Origin: Chanos chanos
Lineage: Eukaryota; Chordata; Actinopteri; Gonorynchiformes; Chanidae
Length of the DNA stretch: 64,000 bases
Direction of reading: 5' to 3'
NCBI RefSeq assembly: GCF_902362185.1
Contig: NC_044501.1
Location: 13,876,481-13,940,480, forward strand
Below the pieces are notes generated by a model, which saw nothing but the letters and a program-made list of their open reading frames with translations, ran no database searches and was not told the origin of the DNA. Position numbers and translations under genes: made by a program. This document shows positions 58,996 through 64,000 of this stretch, one piece after another. Every line of letters starts with the position of its first letter. Positions within the stretch are counted from its first letter, which is position 1.

Positions 58996-61286
58996 ACCAA
59001 TGGGAACATAGAGTATTGGGGCTTAATTATGCAACGCTGTATTGCATTATTATATTATTTCTTTTAATAATATGATATTATTAAACTGATCCTGGATGCT
59101 GATTGGTAAGTGATCCATATCCTGGATGCAGAGTCAGTTAATTGCGATTTATCACAGCATCCTGTTAAAACAATCTAATCTGATCGTTAACTCATCATAG
59201 AAACACTTAATATTATTCTGATTATCTGTGATGGGATTACTCACAGCAGATGAACGGATAGATGAAGTCGGAGAGTTTTAAGAACCACTCTGAAAGCTGG
59301 TATGGTTACACGGTTACTGTTTGACACTAGCCCGACCTTTTTGGGCATGGTCAAATTGGGGTACGAAAAACTTGACATAGGATATGGATTCCTTCAAACA
59401 AAAGTGCGATAAGAAAAAAAAATACTTTGAATGATATTGCTGGGGGGGGGCGTCTGGCAGAGCTGTGCGCCTTCAAAGAGAACACTCACTGCTTGAGTTG
59501 GTTTTCAGTGTGTTTTCCCAGTCATTCTCTGGTCTTGAATATCCTTGCCCACGGAAAACCAAATATGAAACTTAATGCATTCCCTCTTTTTCCCTTGATT
59601 CTGGCACAGAGTGGAGGCGACTGTCCAAAACTATCTCTAATGTGAGGAACACTGCTGAAACTGCCGCAAAAGCCCGGCTTTCTCTCCCAGGGTGGACATT
59701 GTGGTCTACATACCCCAAAGTTGTGTCCAGCTGTGGTTTTGGCAACTGAGAAAGTCATATGGTCTGATTTAGGTCTGTAGGACAGCGCTGTTCTCATGCT
59801 GCAAAGTACTGGGTGTGCTCCACAAATGCGGCTCTGTCGGCCGTATATATGCTGCATTGAGAACGGTGATGTTTTAACTATTCAGCAGTTTGTGCAGTCC
59901 TTACCTGATGCGGACGGCGTAGACTGAAATCGTATCTGACAACTATATCTGTATGCCACAGCGATCCACCGGAGGCTCCAGTGGGCCGCCATGCATCGCT
60001 CTCCATATTCATGAAGGGTGTTCAGCGTCTGCATGCAGTGAGCGCCCCTACTGATGTCCATCTGGGCTCTTGATTTTTGTATTCTGTCTCCTTTTGAGCC
60101 CTTGGATTTGTGGTCTTTTAAGCACCTGTCTGTGAAAGTGGCATTCCTATTCGTTGTTAACTCTACAGAGAGTGGTCACATGTTCCCTGGAAGTCTATTT
60201 GAAAGACCTAATCTCTCCCCTTTTTTTTTTTTAATCAAAATTGTGTCTGGAAGACACATGCACCACGACACCTAGACATCAAACACATACCGCGCTCCAC
60301 AGGCACAGACAGTGCTGTCTCGGGTATTTTATGCCCAGTCAGGGCCACGGACGTTTCTGTCACAAAGAAACACGTAAGCAATCGAAAAGGCTGATCCAAT
60401 TTTGTGGTGTAGTGAGAAAACACTGTGTCAGCAGCAAAAAAAAAAAAAAAAAGAAAAAAGAAAAAAGAAAAAAAGAAAAAGAAAAAGGAAAAAAAAAAAG
60501 CCTGTGGTACTGGACCATTAAGACTGTAAGTACGTGATAGTGTCTGGCTGCCCATCCCGTCTGGATCTACTTGGAGTGAGAATGCTGCATAAGCACTGTT
60601 CAGTTCCTCTGATGTTCTGGAAGATGTCTGTTACTCAGGGTTTATACATTCCAGTGACAGTTAGACTGGTAGCGATGGGAGCTGCTTCTGCTCTCTGGGG
60701 AGTGGTTAGAGGGCAGCCCTGCTATGATCAGTCGTGTCACGTGTTGAGTGAAATCTGGGCTTTGCCTGCGGACTGGCCATATCTGGTTGGCTGAGTGATT
60801 TGGTTCTGGGATAAAACAGTGGAGAAGAGCTGAGGAAGGTCAAATGTAAAGCCTGAGGGGAGGGGAGGAGGTGAGGGAGGAGGTGAGGGAGAAGACAGTG
60901 TGAAGTGTAATCACACTGACAGGCTATGTCTCAATGTAAAGCAGTGGCACTGTGTAGGACAGTGTGATAAGTAAAATACACCCAAAGTGCCACAGTCATG
61001 GATGCTGCACAGATGGTTCTCATAGTGTGTGAATAGATTCCCAGTTTCCTCCCCCTTTTCCCATTTTTAACTTTAGACATTTTTTTTTAACTTTAGACAT
61101 TTTTTTTTTAATTTGAGATTGTTTTTACTGAACAATTGCAGCAATGTAGTATGATTGTTTAAAATGATTGATTGGGAACTGAAAACAATTCCCATTTGAA
61201 TTATTAGCAGTATTTTTGTCAGATTTTCTCTGATAATTTTGACTTGTATTACCCTGTTGTGTATTACATCTTAATGTGTTTGCCGT

Positions 61287-61300
61287 CCGGTAGGGGGCAG
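61287..61300 (+). promoter_or_regulatory. CTCF-like motif, forward orientation
   Basis: CCGGTAGGGGGCAG fits the CTCF core on the plus strand, opposite to the jam2 3' UTR cluster. Confidence 0.4.
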
Positions 61301-61364
61301 TAACGGGTAAAGAACACATGTAATGAGTGTAATATTCTGGAAGATTTCCTGAACTTTCATACTG

Positions 61365-61612
61365 AAGTCAGGGAATGTGACCTTCTAAATGTCTACTCAA
61401 GATAAAATATTACTCCTGACAAAATATTTTACAGTAAAAAAAAGAAGAAAGAAAAAAAAAAAGGTTTTCAACGTGGGTTGTCTGAACTCGTGAACTCAGG
61501 GAATGTGACCTTCTAAATGTCTATTCAAGATAAAATATTACTCCTGACAAAATATTTTACAGTAAAAAAAAAAAGAAAGAAAAAAAAAAAGTTTTTCAAC
61601 ATGGGTTCTCAT
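61365..61612 (+). repeat. 128-bp tandem duplication
   Basis: GGGAATGTGACCTTCTAAAT, then a shared stretch with AAGATAAAATATTACTCCTG and a purine-rich AAAGAAAG run, occurs twice with an offset of 128 bp (61371 and 61499). The copies differ only slightly. Confidence 0.9.
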
Positions 61613-61716
61613 ATTTCTTGGTAATACATTTAAAGTTTCTGACTCAAAGCCCCATACATCTGGTACATACAAAATAAAGACCCACAACAAAGGGGACCTG
61701 TTTGTACATTCAAAAC

Positions 61717-61722
61717 TTTATT
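61717..61722 (-). terminator. Poly(A) signal AATAAA of app
   Basis: AATAAA on the minus strand sits in the conserved context CATAAATAAAG that also marks a poly(A) site in human APP. Confidence 0.75.
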
Positions 61723-62852
61723 TATGGAATACAGTGTAGAAAGCATTTTCCCCAGTCAAAGCAAATGATTTATACACTTACACAGATAGGAAGAAAAAAA
61801 GTCACAGGAAAATTAGAAAAAAAAAGAAAAAAAAAAGAAAGAAAACCTGCTTTCTCTTTTTATCAACAGTGCAGTCTGCCTACACACACATCGTCACTGC
61901 AACACCAATCTCCTCTTCTCCAAACCAAATCAAACAACTCACTATCATCTAGTCACACGATCACGGCACAACGACCTACTTCTCCTCTTGATCCCTTGGT
62001 TCTATAGGCCAGACTGCTATCAGAGAGAAAGTCTCAATTAGAGATCCCAAACACAATATACACAAGAACTTTCAAAAACACATTCCTTTGTTGTTTGAAG
62101 ACACTCACCACAGCAAGTGAAAAGACCTTTTTTTTTTCCACGCATGCATGATGGGTAGTGTAGTTTCTTTTTTTTGTGGAAAGGGGGGGGAACAACATTG
62201 GTTGTTTGTAAACCATTAAAATCACATTCAGTAGATGAGTAGAGGCTTTCAAGTGAGACTTGCTTACAGTGCGTAATACCCAGCCCATTGCTGCCAATAT
62301 TCTAATCCTGCATTTTAGCCCATGCCTGACCCAAGACCACCACACAAGAGTTTTAAGTGTCTCTCAGAATCTCTAGTAATAGACCACCACTGAGCTTGGA
62401 CCAGTCTTACTCTCATTAAGTTCTTCACTCTCCTTTTCATTCCAATGGGAGCAGCATGAGGGGCTGGGGCAGATCAGATGCACTGTTTTACATACAGACT
62501 GACAATCTGGCAACCTGACCAGTGTTGAATTTATTTTCACCACTTTGCGTAGTGGAATTGTGAAGTTATGAACTAGGACTGGTTAAAACAGGTCACGAGG
62601 AAACGAAAGAAAAAAAAAAAGAAGAAGGGAGAGGGGGAAAGAAAGGAGAGAACTTGACTGAGAGATGTGTAGAGGAGAAGTGGGAGGTGTCAAGGTGACT
62701 AACCATCTGGAACACTCTAAAGAGTCTCTTTTTCTCCCCCCTTTTTTCCCTGCTTACTCTCTCCTTCCCTTCCTCTCCTCTCTCCTCCTCTCCTCTCCCT
62801 CATGCCCTGCAGCACTGCACCTGTTCTGGGTGCCACAGCACTGCAGCAGAGG

Positions 62853-62870
62853 AAAAGAGAGAGAGAGAGA

Positions 62871-62913
<43 letters not shown>
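62853..62913 (+). repeat. (GA)n microsatellite in the app 3' UTR
   Basis: About 30 GA units with two GG interruptions. The app transcript would read it as a (CT)n tract. Confidence 0.9.
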
Positions 62914-62914
<1 letters not shown>

Positions 62915-64000
62915 GCAGAGGAGAGATGGAAATGAAGAGAGGGAGATATTCTTTGCTGCTTCTGTGTAGTACAAACATGAAAAGTGGTGAAACGACAGAG
63001 GAGAGAAGAGGGAGATTTGTTTTTTTTTTTTCTACAGTTTTCCGACGTGGAGCATGACAACAAACACAATCCTTACAGGAAAAGAAACACACGTACAGAG
63101 AATATTCATTCCCAACCCCCCCGACACGTAGCTTTCCCGCAGACCCCCGGTTTCCCCGTTTTTAAAAAACACACATACGACCACATAAATCAAATGGGAA
63201 TCAAAATTAAATAGAGCTGTATGATAGAGCGACTAAATAAATCTCTGAAATGCAATAGGATGCCAAAAAACACAATAAACTTAGAGACAGAAATATACAC
63301 ATAAAGATTTAGCCAGCCTCCTAGTAGTTAAGAGGAAGCTTAGCGTTGTAAAAAATAAAATAATGAAGAAAAAAAAAAAATTCAAACAAAAGCGCTGACC
63401 TCTTAAATTATGTTTGACATGATATCGAAGCCAAAAAAAAAAGAAGAAGCCAATTTAGTCAATAAGTTTCTTTTCATTTCTGTGGCATCATTGTAGTCAC
63501 ATGTTCACAAGAAGATTGTAAATACACATTCCTGCTAAAAGAACCTCTACTTGAGAAATGGCCCATCTGAACAATAGAAGATTTTTTTTTTTTCTTTCAA
63601 TCCAGTTGACATTTTTCCCCCGTCATGCACTACATAGGTACAGCTAAATTTCTGAATTACTTCAATACATTAGATGCAACTAAAAAAAGTTCCTTTTTTT
63701 TTTTTTCTTTCCGTTTTCTGTTTTTTTAAATTTTCCCCTCGCCCATTTTTCTTTTGTGTTTTTACAATTATTTATTTATTTATTTCTTTTTTGAAAAAAC
63801 AAACCAGAAACAATCAATTAATCCTAAAATAAAGAGATCATTCATGAGTACATTAGAGATACCATTATAATCATAATTGTAGTTTTTTTTTTTTCATCAT
63901 TATTTTATCCTTAATAATCTGGCGTGATCATACACAGCACAGCTGTCATCAATGCACAGAAAAAGGAGGGAAAGAGGGGGGGAGGTAAGAATGAGGAGAG

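Larger units (their letters stand above)
58830..61690. other. Intergenic between atp5pf and app; gabpa not found
   Basis: About 2.9 kb between the atp5pf promoter and the app poly(A) site. It contains a (GA)n at 58964-58991, an A-rich (AAAAAG)n stretch at 60434-60500, a CTCF-like motif at 61287-61300, and a tandem duplication at 61365-61612. None of the open frames resembles GABPA (no pointed or ETS domain) or any family I know. Confidence 0.5.
61695..64000 (-). other. app: 3' UTR of the amyloid precursor protein gene (coding part beyond the window)
   Basis: On the minus strand several pieces match the human APP 3' UTR in the right order. Near 63930 is GACAGCTGTGCTGT, 140 nt after the stop in human. 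Near 63625-63660 are AATTTAGCTGTA and TAGTGCATGA. Near 63490-63530 is CTTCTTGTGAACATGTGAC, against TTCTTGTGGTTTGTGAC in human. At 61717-61746 GCTTTCTACACTGTATT is followed by CATAAATAAA, nearly identical to the human 3' UTR at its internal poly(A) site. APP encodes a type I membrane protein cut by secretases. The stop codon should lie within roughly 100 bp past the right edge. At about 2.3 kb this UTR is longer than the human one, mainly through a low-complexity GA-rich middle. Which fish paralogue (appa or appb) this is cannot be told from the UTR. Confidence 0.88.

Noticed and set aside
59522-59857. 111-codon minus-strand frame between atp5pf and app
   Set aside because: No recognisable motif, no splice context, and not similar to GABPA, which would be expected here.
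62665-63092. Open frames in the app 3' UTR
   Set aside because: They are produced by (GA)n/(CT)n repeat tracts (Ser/Leu or Arg/Glu runs).

Overview
This window is vertebrate nuclear DNA, almost certainly from a ray-finned (teleost) fish. The genes have introns with GT-AG junctions. There are many (CA)n, (GT)n and (CT)n microsatellites, decayed LINEs and small DNA transposons of fish type, and short intergenic distances. No bacterial, viral or organellar segment was seen, and no retrovirus-like element was recognised.

Left block (about 0.7-21 kb): trmt10c (-) lies head-to-head with txnl4b (+). An intronless arb2/fam172b-like gene (-) follows, then mrpl16 (+), cenpq (+) and a chemoattractant-type GPCR most like ptgdr2 (-). 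In human these genes are spread over 3q12, 16q22, 11q12 and 6p12. TRMT10C and the pseudogene FAM172BP share 3q12, and MRPL16 and PTGDR2 share 11q12, which supports the gene calls.

Middle (about 21-33 kb): no recognisable protein gene. It holds a broken L2/CR1-like LINE with a 775-bp DNA transposon nested in it and a (TATCT)n tail, then a second, older LINE relic.

Right block (about 33-64 kb): a fish counterpart of human 21q21. It starts with the miR-155 hairpin (34373-34437), preceded by a TATA/AP-1 promoter and a non-coding first exon of its host gene. Next come mrpl39 (+, with a PIF/Harbinger element in intron 4), jam2 (+, ten coding exons), atp5pf (-) and, at the right edge, the 3' UTR of app (-). 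gabpa, which sits between ATP5PF and APP in human, was not found. mrpl39 points the opposite way to its human counterpart.

Functional themes: mitochondrial RNA processing and translation (trmt10c, mrpl16, mrpl39), ATP synthase (atp5pf), splicing (txnl4b), kinetochore (cenpq), and immune or cell-adhesion signalling (ptgdr2-like, mir155, jam2). The most notable observations are the miR-155 locus with its promoter, a minisatellite in jam2 that has copied a real splice donor about seven times, an ARB2-family protein whose nucleophile-elbow serine is glycine, and a set of CTCF-like motifs flanking the mir155-mrpl39-jam2 interval.
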